Shown: piece after piece, positions 44,748-54,125 of the stretch
Position numbering within the stretch: the first letter of the stretch is position 1
Layout of the letters: the number at the start of each line of letters is the position of its first letter
From: Paraburkholderia domus
GTDB lineage: Bacteria; Pseudomonadota; Gammaproteobacteria; Burkholderiales; Burkholderiaceae
DNA: 64,000 nucleotides
Direction: 5' to 3'
NCBI RefSeq assembly: GCF_905220705.1
Contig: NZ_CAJNAT010000012.1
Span: forward strand, 62,001-126,000
Position numbers and translations under genes: made by a program
Notes under the pieces: generated by a model
Told to the model about the DNA's origin: nothing
Seen by the model: only the letters and a program-made list of their open reading frames with translations
Database searches by the model: none

Positions 44748-45563
44748 CTACAGCTTGCCGAACTCGTCGCCCATTTCCTTGGCGCGCGCATCGGCGGCGA
44801 GCACGCCGCGCACGATTGCATCCTTGATCCCACTTGCGTCGAACGACGCCAGCGCGGCCGCCGTGGTACCGCCCTTCGACGTCACGCGTTCGCGCAACAG
44901 GCTCGGCGGCTCGTCGGAGTTCGCCGCCAGTTGTGCAGCACCAGTGAAGGTCGCGACAGCCAGCGCGCGGCCTTGCGCTTCATCCATGCCGAGTTGGCGC
45001 GCAGCTTCCTGCAACGCTTCGATGAAATAGAACACATACGCCGGACCGCTGCCCGAGATCGCCGTCACGGCGTCGATTTTCGCTTCGTCGTCGAACCAGA
45101 CGGTTTCGCCTACCGCGCCCAGCACCTGCGACGCGAGCGCGCGGCCGGTTTCGTCGACGCTGCCGGTCGCGACGAGGCCCGTCACGCCCATGCCGATCAG
45201 CGCCGGCGTATTCGGCATCACGCGCACGATGCGGGCGTGGCCATTCAGCCAGCGCGACATGTCGTCCATGCGAATGCCCGCGACGATGCTGATCGCCAGT
45301 TGCGTCGCCTGCAGATGCGGCGCCAGCGCCTCGGCGACGCTCTTCAGGATCTGCGGCTTCACCGCCAGTACGATCGCGTCGTATGACGCGAGCGCGGCGT
45401 CCGCGGCCGCGCCAGTCTTGATGCCGAATTGCTGCTCATTGCGCTTGCGCGCCTCTTCGTTGGGGTCGATCGCGTACAGGTCGGCGGGCGCGACACCGCG
45501 CTTGATGAGGCCGCCGATCAACGCGGCGGCCATGTTGCCACCGCCGATAAAAGCAATTTTCAT
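44748..45563 (-). CDS. proC: Pyrroline-5-carboxylate reductase
   Basis: Last step of proline synthesis. ATG 45563 gives MKIAFIGGGNMAAALIGGL, the NADPH-binding Rossmann start, and 271 residues (269 in E. coli). The C-terminal ALTAISGSGPAYVFYFIEAL-type segment (here VTAISGSGPAYVFYFIEAL) and SKGGTTAAAL are diagnostic. It follows yggS by 48 bases, a pairing widespread in bacteria. Confidence 0.96.
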   Translation of the reverse strand: MKIAFIGGGNMAAALIGGLIKRGVAPADLYAIDPNEEARKRNEQQFGIKTGAAADAALASYDAIVLAVKPQILKSVAEALAPHLQATQLAISIVAGIRMDDMSRWLNGHARIVRVMPNTPALIGMGVTGLVATGSVDETGRALASQVLGAVGETVWFDDEAKIDAVTAISGSGPAYVFYFIEALQEAARQLGMDEAQGRALAVATFTGAAQLAANSDEPPSLLRERVTSKGGTTAAALASFDASGIKDAIVRGVLAADARAKEMGDEFGKL

Positions 45564-45611
45564 GATGTTCCGAAAGAGGTCCCGTGCGGCGCCCGGAAAG
45601 GCCCGCAACGG

Positions 45612-46310
45612 TTAGTTAGAGTAATCTCGTGCGCCGAAGATCGCAGTGCCGACGCGTACGATCGTCGCGCCTTCCAGCACGGCGGCTTCGAGGTCGCTTG
45701 ACATGCCCATCGAGAGCGTATCGAGTTCGAGGCCGTCGTTACGCAGACGCTCGAACAGTTCACGTAGTTGCCGGTGCGGCGCGCGTTGCTCTTCGACGCT
45801 GCCGGCGGGTTCCGGAATCGCCATCAGGCCGCGCAGATTCAGCTTCGGCAGCGCCGCGATTTCCTGCGCGACTTCCACTGCCTCGGGAATACTCACGCCG
45901 CTTTTCGACGCTTCGCCGCTGACATTGACCTGCAGGCACACGTTCAGCGGCGGCAGGTTGTCCGGACGCTGCTCCGACAACCGCTGCGCGATCTTCAGCC
46001 GATCGACCGAATGCACCCAGTCGAAATTCTCGGCAACCGGCCGCGTCTTGTTCGATTGCAATGGTCCGATGAAGTGCCATTCGAGCGCCGCGCGCAGATC
46101 GGCCAGCGCTGTGACTTTGGTGATGGCTTCCTGCACGTAGTTCTCACCGAACGCGCGTTGACCGGCCGCGTAGGCGGCGCGCACGTCTTCGGCGGGAAAT
46201 GTCTTCGAGACCGCGAGCAGGGTGATCGAACGTGCGTCGCGTCCGGCCACCTGCGCGGCGAGGGCGATGCGCTGTTGCACCGCTTCGAGGTTGTGAATCA
46301 GATCGGGCAT
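45612..46310 (-). CDS. yggS: PLP homeostasis protein YggS
   Basis: A 232-residue PROSC/YggS alanine racemase-like barrel that binds pyridoxal phosphate but has no racemase partner domain. ATG 46310 gives the standard MPDLIHNLEAVQQRI start; the PLP lysine is K36 (LLAVSKTFPAEDVR), and FGENYVQEA and the C-terminal LSMGMSSDLEAAVLEGATIVRVGTAIFG are present in order. It lies 40 bases after glcF and before proC. Confidence 0.95.
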   Translation of the reverse strand: MPDLIHNLEAVQQRIALAAQVAGRDARSITLLAVSKTFPAEDVRAAYAAGQRAFGENYVQEAITKVTALADLRAALEWHFIGPLQSNKTRPVAENFDWVHSVDRLKIAQRLSEQRPDNLPPLNVCLQVNVSGEASKSGVSIPEAVEVAQEIAALPKLNLRGLMAIPEPAGSVEEQRAPHRQLRELFERLRNDGLELDTLSMGMSSDLEAAVLEGATIVRVGTAIFGARDYSN

Positions 46311-46350
46311 GGAACGGATCCGGAAGTCGAGCGAAAGGCGATGGTCCGGA

Positions 46351-47577
46351 TTATACGGACAGCATGTGCTCGACCAGTTCGATCCAATGCGCGACCGGCG
46401 TCGACGTGCCGCTTTGCAGATGCGCAATGCAGCCGACGTTCGCCGACACGATCACTTGCGGCTCCTGCGCCTGTAGCCGATCGAGCTTCTGATCGCGCAG
46501 TGCGTACGAGAGCTTGGGCTGCGTCAGCGAATAGGTACCGGCCGAGCCGCAGCAGAGATGACTGTCGGCGGGCAGACGCACTTCGACGCCGAGCGCCGCC
46601 AGCAGATGTTCGACTTTGCCGCGCACCTGCTGACCGTGTTGCAACGTGCACGGCGGATGGAACGCCACCGTATGGATCGCGCGGCGGCGGCTCACGGCGA
46701 CGAGCGCCTCTTCGAACTCCGGCAGGATCTCCGCGATGTCGCGCGTCAGTTCGGTTACACGGCGCGCCTTCTCCGCGTACGCGGGATCGTTGCGCAGCAG
46801 ATGCGCATATTCTTTGACCGTCGCCCCGCAGCCAGAAGCGTTCATCACGATCGCTTCCGCACCTTCTTCGATAAATGGCCACCACGCGTCGATGTTGGCG
46901 CGCAAGTCGTCGAGCGCTTCGTCGTTGTAGCCCAGATGCAGACGGATCGCACCGCAACAGCCTGCTTCGGGCGCGATCAACGTTTCCACGCCGAGCGCGT
47001 CGAGCACCCGCGCCGTCGCGACGTTGACGTTCGGCATCATCGACGGTTGCACGCAGCCTGCGAGCATCAACATCTTGCGCGGATGTTTCGCGGTCGGCCA
47101 TTCGAGCGGACGCTGCCGCGCGGGCACTTTGTCGCGCAATTTTCTGGGCAGGAGCGGGCGGAAGTGCTGACCGAGGCGCATGACCGGTGTGAACAGCGCG
47201 CTGTTCGGCACGAAGCTCGCGAGCAGCCGTCGCACCATCCGCTGCCTGAGCGGGCGCGTGACTTTCTCCTCGGTGATCTTGCGGCCGATCTCGACCAGCC
47301 GGCCGTATTGCACGCCGGATGGGCAGGTGGTTTCGCAATTGCGGCAGGTGAGGCAGCGGTCGAGGTGGACCTGCGTGCTGCGCGTGACAGCCGCACCTTC
47401 CACCATCTGTTTGATCAGGTAGATGCGACCGCGCGGGCCGTCGAGTTCGTCGCCGAGTATCTGATAGGTCGGGCAGGTCGCGGTGCAGAAACCGCAATGC
47501 ACGCAATTGCGCAGGATGGCGTCGGCTTCGTCGCCATCGGGCGTGTTGCGAATGAAGTCCGCGAGGTTGGTTTGCAT
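46351..47577 (-). CDS. glcF: Glycolate oxidase iron-sulfur subunit
   Basis: A 408-residue subunit (407 in E. coli) with two 4Fe-4S motifs, C25-x2-C28-x2-C31-x3-C35 and C75-x2-C78-x2-C81-x3-C85, then two cysteine-rich CCG domains (AGCVQPSMMP/AGCCGAIRLH and HPPCTLQHGQQ/CCGSAGTYSL). It passes electrons from the GlcD/GlcE flavins toward the quinone pool. ATG 47577 lies 8 bases after the glcE stop. Confidence 0.95.
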   Translation of the reverse strand: MQTNLADFIRNTPDGDEADAILRNCVHCGFCTATCPTYQILGDELDGPRGRIYLIKQMVEGAAVTRSTQVHLDRCLTCRNCETTCPSGVQYGRLVEIGRKITEEKVTRPLRQRMVRRLLASFVPNSALFTPVMRLGQHFRPLLPRKLRDKVPARQRPLEWPTAKHPRKMLMLAGCVQPSMMPNVNVATARVLDALGVETLIAPEAGCCGAIRLHLGYNDEALDDLRANIDAWWPFIEEGAEAIVMNASGCGATVKEYAHLLRNDPAYAEKARRVTELTRDIAEILPEFEEALVAVSRRRAIHTVAFHPPCTLQHGQQVRGKVEHLLAALGVEVRLPADSHLCCGSAGTYSLTQPKLSYALRDQKLDRLQAQEPQVIVSANVGCIAHLQSGTSTPVAHWIELVEHMLSV

Positions 47578-47585
47578 CGCGTCGC

Positions 47586-48674
47586 TCAGAAGTCGGGGTA
47601 GAGACGGCCGCGATTGAAAATGCGCGCGGGGTCGAAGGCGGCTTTCAGGCCGCGATGGATTTTCATCAACGGTGCGGGCAGCGGCGTGAAGACACCGGCG
47701 CTGCGGTCGTAGCCATGGCCGGTGCGGAAGATGGTGGCGTGGCCGCCGGCCTGTTTCGCGCTCATGCGGACGGTTTGCGCGTCGGTGTCGGTGATCCACC
47801 AGCGCTGGCCGCCGCCCCATTCCATCAGTTGCGCGCCGGGCAATTGCAGCGGCTCGGTGATCGACGGCAGCGCGAGACGCCACAGCGCGGCCTTCGGCGG
47901 GATCGCCGCAAAGAACGAGTCGGTCTGTTCGCGCAGGCCTGCCCAGAAGCGTTCCGCCTCGACCGCATCGACGACTTCACCACCGAGCGCCGTGCGCGCC
48001 GCTTTGACCGCGGCTTCCGCGCCGGCCATGCGCACGGCCAGCGTGCCGTGACGCCATGCGCTTGCCGTGATCGGCAGCGGCCGGCCGCCCCATTCGTTGA
48101 GCTTGCGGACTGCGTCTGTGCCGTTCATTTCGAATTTGAGCGTGGTTTCGGCCTGCGGCAGCGGCAGGACTTTGACCGACAGCTCGAGGATCAGCCCAAG
48201 GGTGCCCAGCGAGCCCGCCATCAAACGCGAGACGTCGTAACCGGCGACGTTCTTCACCACCTGGCCGCCGAAATGCAGCGTCTGGCCATGGCCGTTCATG
48301 ATCACCGCGCCGAGCACGAAGTCGCGCGCTGCACCGGCGGACGGCCGGCGCGGACCGGCGATGCCCGCAGCGACGCAGCCGCCGAAGGTGGCCTGGGGCC
48401 CGAAGTGCGGCGGTTCGAAGGCGAGCATCTGATCGTGTTCGGCGAGCGCCGCCTCGATCTCCAGCAGGGGTGTGCCCGCGCGCGCGGTAATGACCAGTTC
48501 GGCCGGATCGTAGGCGATGATGCCGCGATAAGCGCGCGTGTCGAGGATGTCACCTTCCAGTGTCTGACCGTACCAGTCTTTGGTGCCGCCGCCACGGATG
48601 CGCAATGTGCGCCCTTCGGCGCTGGCCGAACGCACGCGTTCGGACCAAACGGCGACGATGTCGTCCTCTTCCAT
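47586..48674 (-). CDS. glcE: Glycolate oxidase FAD-binding subunit
   Basis: A 362-residue subunit with an FAD-binding type 4 domain: TLRIRGGGTKDWYG near the start and FGGCVAAGIAGPRRPSAGAARDFVLG, typical of GlcE. It forms the glycolate dehydrogenase complex with GlcD and GlcF. The gap to glcD upstream is 253 bases, longer than inside most of this block; nothing recognisable lies in it. Confidence 0.93.
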   Translation of the reverse strand: MEEDDIVAVWSERVRSASAEGRTLRIRGGGTKDWYGQTLEGDILDTRAYRGIIAYDPAELVITARAGTPLLEIEAALAEHDQMLAFEPPHFGPQATFGGCVAAGIAGPRRPSAGAARDFVLGAVIMNGHGQTLHFGGQVVKNVAGYDVSRLMAGSLGTLGLILELSVKVLPLPQAETTLKFEMNGTDAVRKLNEWGGRPLPITASAWRHGTLAVRMAGAEAAVKAARTALGGEVVDAVEAERFWAGLREQTDSFFAAIPPKAALWRLALPSITEPLQLPGAQLMEWGGGQRWWITDTDAQTVRMSAKQAGGHATIFRTGHGYDRSAGVFTPLPAPLMKIHRGLKAAFDPARIFNRGRLYPDF

Positions 48675-48927
48675 GGTGCCCTGCTTCGTTGTGTTTCGAT
48701 CGATTGTACCGGGCGGCGGCTCGCTGGCAACCCGGAGCGGACCCGCATCGGGTAATCAGGGTGGGATCTGGGGGGGAGCACCGGGACGGGATATGCGCGG
48801 CGCGTCGGAGGAGAGTGGACAGCGGCGAGGGAACGGCGAAAGGCAGGCGTGAACGAGCGGCGCGAGCCGACGTTCGCGTCATATGCCCCCACAGTCGCGA
48901 GGCGCGCCGGCCAGCCCGACGCTCGCC

Positions 48928-50421
48928 TTAAAACCGCGGCAGATCCGGATGTGGCAACAGGCCGCCGCGCACATGCATCTTGCCGTACTCGGCGCAACGC
49001 GCGCGGGTGGGAATACCCTTGTCGGGGTTCAGTAAACCGGGCGGGTCGAAGGCGCGCTTGACCGCGTGAAACGCGTCGCGCTCTTCAGGCGAGAACTGCA
49101 CGCACATTGAATTGATTTTCTCGATGCCGACGCCATGCTCGCCCGTTACCGTGCCGCCCAGTTCGACGCAAGTTTCGAGAATATCGCAACCGAACGCTTC
49201 AGCCCGATGCCACTCGTCCATATCGTTGCCGTTGAACAGGATCAACGGATGCATGTTGCCGTCTCCGGCGTGAAACACGTTGATGCAGCGCAGGCCGTAT
49301 TTCTTCTCCATCACTTCGATGCGCGCCAGCAGCGGTCCGATACTGCGGCGCGGCACGGTGCCGTCCATGCAGTAGTAGTCGGGCGAAATGCGGCCTGCCG
49401 CCGGAAACGCGTTCTTGCGCCCGGACCAGAAGCGCAGGCGTTCGTTTTCCGAACGTGAAATCTGGATACGGGTGGCGCCCTGTTCGCGCAGCACCGCGGT
49501 CATGCGCACGATTTCGTCGGCGACTTCTTCCGGCGTGCCGTCCGATTCGCACAGCAGGATCGCCGCGGCGTCGAGGTCGTAACCCGCGTTGACGAACTCT
49601 TCGACGGCGCGCGTGGCCGGTTTGTCCATCATCTCCAGGCCCGCCGGGATGATGCCCGCTGCAATGATGCCGGCGACCGCGTCGCCGCCTTTCACGACGT
49701 CGTCGAAACTGGCCATGATGACCTGCGCCGTTTGCGGCTTCGGGATCAACTTGACGGTGACTTCGGTGACGATAGCGAACATGCCTTCGCTGCCGATCAA
49801 CACCGCGAGCAGATCGAGCCCTGGCGCGTCCGGCCCGAGCGAACCGAATTCGACGATTTCGCCTTCCATCGTTACGGCGCGCACACGCAGTACGTTGTGT
49901 ACGGTCAGGCCGTATTTGAGACAGTGCACGCCGCCCGAATTCTCGGAGACATTGCCGCCGATCGTGCAGGCGATCTGCGACGACGGATCGGGTGCGTAGT
50001 AAAGGCCATACGGCGCGGCGGCTTCGGAAATCGACAGATTGCGCACCCCCGGCTGGACCGTCGCGGTCCGGGCATACGAGTCGACTTCGACGATCTTCCG
50101 GAAGCGCGCAAGCGATACCACCACGCCGTGACGAATCGGCATCGCCCCGCCGGACAAACCGGTGCCCGCGCCGCGTGGCACGATCGGCACGTCGAGCCGG
50201 TGACAGATCTGCACGATGCGCTGGACCTGCGATTCCGTCTCGGGCAATGCAACCGCAAGCGGCAGACGCCTGTAGGCAGCGAGGCCGTCGCACTCGTAGG
50301 CGACGGTGTCTTCTTCGCGATACAGCAGACAGTGGGTTGGCAGCACGGCCATCAGCGCCTGCACAACTTCGCGCTGACGCTGGGCGAGAACTTCGGCCGT
50401 CAGTTCGACGGGTGCGTTCAT
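48928..50421 (-). CDS. glcD: Glycolate oxidase FAD-linked subunit
   Basis: A 497-residue flavoprotein (499 in E. coli) oxidising glycolate to glyoxylate. ATG 50421 is preferred since GAGGAGA lies 8 bases upstream. FAD domain: PIVPRGAGTGLSGGAMP and IACTIGGNVSENSGGVHCLKYG; C-terminal FAD-oxidase domain with INVFHAGDGNMHPLILF and the GGTVTGEHGVGIEK signature. It is followed by glcE and glcF and preceded by a second flavoprotein of the same superfamily. Confidence 0.94.
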   Translation of the reverse strand: MNAPVELTAEVLAQRQREVVQALMAVLPTHCLLYREEDTVAYECDGLAAYRRLPLAVALPETESQVQRIVQICHRLDVPIVPRGAGTGLSGGAMPIRHGVVVSLARFRKIVEVDSYARTATVQPGVRNLSISEAAAPYGLYYAPDPSSQIACTIGGNVSENSGGVHCLKYGLTVHNVLRVRAVTMEGEIVEFGSLGPDAPGLDLLAVLIGSEGMFAIVTEVTVKLIPKPQTAQVIMASFDDVVKGGDAVAGIIAAGIIPAGLEMMDKPATRAVEEFVNAGYDLDAAAILLCESDGTPEEVADEIVRMTAVLREQGATRIQISRSENERLRFWSGRKNAFPAAGRISPDYYCMDGTVPRRSIGPLLARIEVMEKKYGLRCINVFHAGDGNMHPLILFNGNDMDEWHRAEAFGCDILETCVELGGTVTGEHGVGIEKINSMCVQFSPEERDAFHAVKRAFDPPGLLNPDKGIPTRARCAEYGKMHVRGGLLPHPDLPRF

Positions 50422-50490
50422 ATGACTTGTCTCCTCGTGTCTTTCAGCGTGCATGCCGGGTCAAGCCTAGTTGTGCGGCAGCGGACGTTG

Positions 50491-50513
50491 CCGCTGCCGC
50501 TGCCGCTGCCGCA
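50491..50513. repeat. Short hexamer repeat (GCCGCT) before glcD
   Basis: About three and a half uninterrupted copies of a six-base unit (TTGCCGCTGCCGCTGCC and on) lie between the second flavoprotein gene and glcD. It is non-coding by the chosen starts. Confidence 0.8.
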
Positions 50514-50547
50514 ACTGAGCTAAGCAGCGTTGAGCGTTGATTAGGCC

Positions 50548-51963
50548 TCAAGCCGCCCAGGAAAAGATCTTGCCCGGGTTCATCAGATTGCGCGGATCAA
50601 GCGCGTGCTTGATCGAGCGCATCGTGTCGACGGCGACTTCGCCGTGTTCTTCGAGCAGAAAGTTCATCTTGTGCAGGCCGACACCGTGTTCGCCCGTGCA
50701 GGTGCCGTCCATGCGCAACGCGCGTTGCACGATGCGATGGTTCAGGCGCTCGGCTTCGACAAGCTCTTCCGGCTTGTTCGGATCAATCAGGATGGCGACG
50801 TGGAAGTTGCCGTCGCCGACATGGCCGACGATCGGGCAGGGCAGCGGCGACGCTTTCAGATCCTGCTCGGTTTCCACCACGCATTCCGCGAGACGCGAGA
50901 TCGGCACGCACACATCGGTCGTGACGGCGCGGCAGCCGGGCTTCAGTTGCAGCATCGCGAAATAGGCGTTGTGGCGCGCGTTCCACAGACGGCTGCGATC
51001 TTCCGGGCGGGTCGCCCATTCGAAGCCTTCGCCGGCATTCTGCGCGGCGATCTCCTGCACCAGTTCGGCTTGCTCTTTCACACCGGCTTCGGTGCCGTGG
51101 AATTCGAAGAAGAGCGTGGGCGCCTCACGCAACGTCAGATTCGAATGGCGATTGATCGAGCGAATTGCGAGCGAGTCGACGAACTCAACACGCGCAACCG
51201 GCACGCCCATCTGAATCGTTTCGATGACCGCGCGCACTGCATCGCCCATCGACGGGAACGTGCAGACCGCAGCCGAAACCGCCTCCGGCTGCGGATACAG
51301 CCGAACGGTGATTTCGGTAATGACGCCGAGCGTGCCTTCGGAGCCGACGAACAGGCGCGTGAGGTCGTAACCTGCCGACGACTTGCGCGCGCGCGTGCCG
51401 GTTTTGATTACGCGGCCGTCGGCGAGCACCACCGTCAGCCCGAGCACGTTTTCGCGCATCGTGCCGTAGCGCACGGCATTGGTGCCCGACGCGCGCGTGG
51501 CCGACATGCCGCCGATGCTCGCGTCAGCGCCCGGGTCGATCGGAAAAAACAGGCCGGTGTCGCGCAGTGCTTCATTCAACTGCTTGCGCGAGATGCCGGG
51601 CTCGACCGTAACGGTCAGATCTTCGGCGTTGATCGACAACACGCGGTTCATTTCCGACAGGTCGATCGACACGCCCCCTTGCACGGCCAGCAGATGCCCT
51701 TCGAGCGACGAACCGTTGCCGTAAGGGATGATCGGTACGTTGTACTGGCCGCACAGCCTGACGATGGTTTGCACGTCCTCCGTATTGCGCGCGAATACGA
51801 CGGCGTCGGGCAGTTGGGGATCGAACGGCGATTCGTCGCGGCCATGGTGGGTGCGAACGGCTTCTGCAGTGGACACGCGTTCGCCGAAAGCGGCTTTGAG
51901 TGCAGTCAGTAACTCGGCGGGAAACGGCCGGCGCAGGGGGGCCGGCGGCACGGGATGATTCAC
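50548..51963 (-). CDS. FAD-linked 2-hydroxyacid oxidase (D-lactate dehydrogenase-like)
   Basis: A 471-residue protein with the same two-domain plan as GlcD: FAD-binding type 4 (PIIPYGNGSSLEGHLLAVQGG, GADASIGGMSATRASGTNAVRYG) and FAD-oxidase C (PIVGHVGDGNFHVAILID, DGTCTGEHGVGLHKM). The GTNAVRYGTMRENV wording is closer to cytochrome-linked D-lactate dehydrogenase than to GlcD. Substrate is not settled; D-lactate is the best guess. It starts the minus-strand run into glcD-glcE-glcF, so it may be co-expressed with them. Confidence 0.88.
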   Translation of the reverse strand: MNHPVPPAPLRRPFPAELLTALKAAFGERVSTAEAVRTHHGRDESPFDPQLPDAVVFARNTEDVQTIVRLCGQYNVPIIPYGNGSSLEGHLLAVQGGVSIDLSEMNRVLSINAEDLTVTVEPGISRKQLNEALRDTGLFFPIDPGADASIGGMSATRASGTNAVRYGTMRENVLGLTVVLADGRVIKTGTRARKSSAGYDLTRLFVGSEGTLGVITEITVRLYPQPEAVSAAVCTFPSMGDAVRAVIETIQMGVPVARVEFVDSLAIRSINRHSNLTLREAPTLFFEFHGTEAGVKEQAELVQEIAAQNAGEGFEWATRPEDRSRLWNARHNAYFAMLQLKPGCRAVTTDVCVPISRLAECVVETEQDLKASPLPCPIVGHVGDGNFHVAILIDPNKPEELVEAERLNHRIVQRALRMDGTCTGEHGVGLHKMNFLLEEHGEVAVDTMRSIKHALDPRNLMNPGKIFSWAA

Positions 51964-52211
51964 GCATGTCTCCTGATATTGGGGCGGAGCTGTTCTACAG
52001 CTTGTGCTTCATTTTACGCCGATCACCCGTGGACCGGCGTCGGGAGCGGCTGCCGCTCCTATAATGGCGGCGACCTCACGATGCGCGCAATATGGATAAA
52101 CGCGGTAGCTAACGCGGTGACCAACCTGGTGGCTGACTTACCGGATTCGCCGGATGGACTCGCCGGCGCCGCGCTAACGCATCGTCACTGAATGAATGCA
52201 TGGGAGACATC

Positions 52212-52766
52212 ATGGGCAACCGCTTGAGCAAGATCGCCACCCGCACGGGCGATGACGGCACCACAGGTCTCGGCGACGGCCGCCGCGTGCGCAAAGACAG
52301 CGCGCGCATTGCCGCAATCGGCGACGTCGATGAACTCAATTCGAATCTCGGCGTATTGCTGTGCGAAACGCTGCCCGACAAGGTGCGAGCCGCGCTGGTA
52401 GCGATTCAGCACGACCTGTTCGATCTTGGCGGTGAGCTCTGCATTCCCGGCCATACGATGATTACCGACAAGCATCTTGGCCAACTCGACGACTGGCTGG
52501 CGGACTACAACGCGACCTTGCCGCCATTGAAGGAATTCATTCTGCCGGGCGGCTCGCGCGCGGCTGCGCTTGCGCACGTTTGCCGTACGGTGTGCCGGCG
52601 CGCCGAACGGTCGATCGTCGCCCTGGGTGAAGGCGAGGCGATCAATGAGGCGCCGCGCCAGTATGTGAACCGGCTGTCTGACCTGCTGTTCGTACTCGCG
52701 CGCGTGCTCAATCGCGCGGACGGCGGCAGCGACGTGTTATGGCAACACGATCGTAGCGCCGGCTAA
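52212..52766 (+). CDS. Cob(I)alamin adenosyltransferase, PduO/MMAB type
   Basis: A 184-residue ATP:corrinoid adenosyltransferase. ATG 52212 fits GGGAG (52202-52206) better than ATG 52200, which overlaps it. PduO landmarks: KIATRTGDDGTTGLGDGRRV at the N-terminus, AAIGDVDELNSNLG, and the C-terminal AERSIVALGE ... NRLSDLLFVLAR. It makes adenosylcobalamin. Not the CobA or EutT type. It is a single gene before hmp. Confidence 0.93.
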   Translation: MGNRLSKIATRTGDDGTTGLGDGRRVRKDSARIAAIGDVDELNSNLGVLLCETLPDKVRAALVAIQHDLFDLGGELCIPGHTMITDKHLGQLDDWLADYNATLPPLKEFILPGGSRAAALAHVCRTVCRRAERSIVALGEGEAINEAPRQYVNRLSDLLFVLARVLNRADGGSDVLWQHDRSAG

Positions 52767-52816
52767 CACCGCGCCTTAGTCCCTTTATGCACTGTGACAA
52801 TCTGTCCGGTGCAAAG

Positions 52817-52859
52817 CTTCTCCTTAAAGATGTATTGTAAATGCATCTTTAAGGAGAAG
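52817..52859. promoter_or_regulatory. NsrR-like operator inside a 43-bp palindrome at the hmp start
   Basis: Left arm 52817-52836 and right arm 52840-52859 are complementary over 20 bases with a single mismatch, centre GTA. The inner part (AAGATGTATT - GTA - AATGCATCTT) matches the NO-sensing repressor NsrR consensus as I know it from E. coli. The outer part extends over the hmp Shine-Dalgarno AAGGAG (52851-52856), so the RNA could also hide it. Confidence 0.8.
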
Positions 52860-52864
52860 TCGTT

Positions 52865-54070
52865 ATGCCCGCTCTCACCGCCGACCAGATCGCCCGCGTC
52901 AAAGCCACCGTTCCCGTGCTCGCTGTACACGGCACGACCATCACCAAACACTTCTACAAGCGCATGTTCGCGCACCATCCCGAGCTGAAGAACGTGTTCA
53001 ACCAGACTCACCAGAAGAGCGGCAATCAGCCGGAAACGCTGGCGAAGGCGGTGTATGCGTATGCCGCCAATATCGATAACCTCGGCGCGTTGGGGCCGAC
53101 CGTCTCGCGAATCGCGCATAAGCACGTAAGTCTGAATATCCGGCCGGAACAGTATCCGATCGTGGGACGCCACCTGTTGGGCGCAATCGTCGATGTACTA
53201 GGCGACGCGGTCGATCAGGAGACGCTCGGCGCATGGGAAGTCGCTTATAAGCAGCTCGCGGATATCTTCGTCGGCACGGAGGCAAAGCTCTACGAAGGTG
53301 CGGCGTGGAGCGGCTTCCGGCCGTTCAAGGTTGCGCGCAAGGAAGTGGAGAGCGATGAAATCACGTCGTTTTATCTGACGCCGGCCGACGGCTCGCCGGC
53401 CTGCGGGTTCGAACCCGGTCAGTTTCTGACCGTGAAACGTTTTGTGGATGAACTCGGCGTCGATCAGCCGCGGCAGTACAGTTTGTCGGATGCGCCGAAC
53501 GGCAACTGGCTGCGTATTTCGGTGAAGCGCGAGGCCGGCCACGAAGATGCGGCGCCGGGCCATGTATCGAACCTCTTGCACGACGGTGTGGAAGTGGGTG
53601 CGGTGGTACACGCCAGCGCGCCAGCCGGCGATTTCACGCTGGATCGCAAGAAGACGACGCCTGTGGTGCTGATGAGCGGCGGCGTGGGCGTGACCCCGAT
53701 GGCCTCGATGTTGTCCACGTTACTCGCCGATCGGAGTGAGCGCAGCGTGACCTTCGTGCATGCCTGCCGCAATGGCCGCGTGCATGCGTTCCGGCAGTGG
53801 CTTAACGATACGGTCGCAGCGCATTCTAACGTCACGCGTGCGGTGTTCTACGAAGCCATTGAAGCGTCCGATCGCGCCGGTATTGACTACGATTTCGAAG
53901 GTCGTCTCGACCTCGAGAAAATTTCCGACAAGGTGATCGTTCCTGATGCGGACTACTACATCTGCGGGCCGGTGCAGTTCATGCGCGCGCAATGCGAGGC
54001 ATTGGCCGCGCGCGGTGTGGATGCGGCACGGATTCACACCGAAGTGTTCGGTTCAGGCGTGGTGCAATGA
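52865..54070 (+). CDS. hmp: Flavohaemoglobin (nitric oxide dioxygenase)
   Basis: Converts NO to nitrate using O2 and NAD(P)H in the cytosol. The 401-residue protein has an N-terminal globin (B10 Tyr Y31 in KHFYKRMF, proximal His H87 in IAHKHVSL), an FAD-binding ferredoxin reductase domain (PRQYSLSDAPNGN) and an NAD-binding domain (VVLMSGGVGVTPMASML). AAGGAG precedes ATG 52865 by 8 bases and lies inside the palindrome. NsrR control is predicted from the operator. Confidence 0.96.
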   Translation: MPALTADQIARVKATVPVLAVHGTTITKHFYKRMFAHHPELKNVFNQTHQKSGNQPETLAKAVYAYAANIDNLGALGPTVSRIAHKHVSLNIRPEQYPIVGRHLLGAIVDVLGDAVDQETLGAWEVAYKQLADIFVGTEAKLYEGAAWSGFRPFKVARKEVESDEITSFYLTPADGSPACGFEPGQFLTVKRFVDELGVDQPRQYSLSDAPNGNWLRISVKREAGHEDAAPGHVSNLLHDGVEVGAVVHASAPAGDFTLDRKKTTPVVLMSGGVGVTPMASMLSTLLADRSERSVTFVHACRNGRVHAFRQWLNDTVAAHSNVTRAVFYEAIEASDRAGIDYDFEGRLDLEKISDKVIVPDADYYICGPVQFMRAQCEALAARGVDAARIHTEVFGSGVVQ

Positions 54071-54125
54071 AGCGGCGGCGCATGGCAAGCCGAGTGTGAA
54101 AGCACGCGGAGGTGTGCCGTGCGCC

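Noticed and set aside
52763..53173. 136-codon minus-strand frame across the hmp start
   Set aside because: It runs through the NsrR-like palindrome and the globin domain and has no supporting signals.
53403..53420. GGGTTCGAACCC, resembling a tRNA T-loop
   Set aside because: It lies inside the FAD domain of hmp and there is no acceptor stem or anticodon arm around it.
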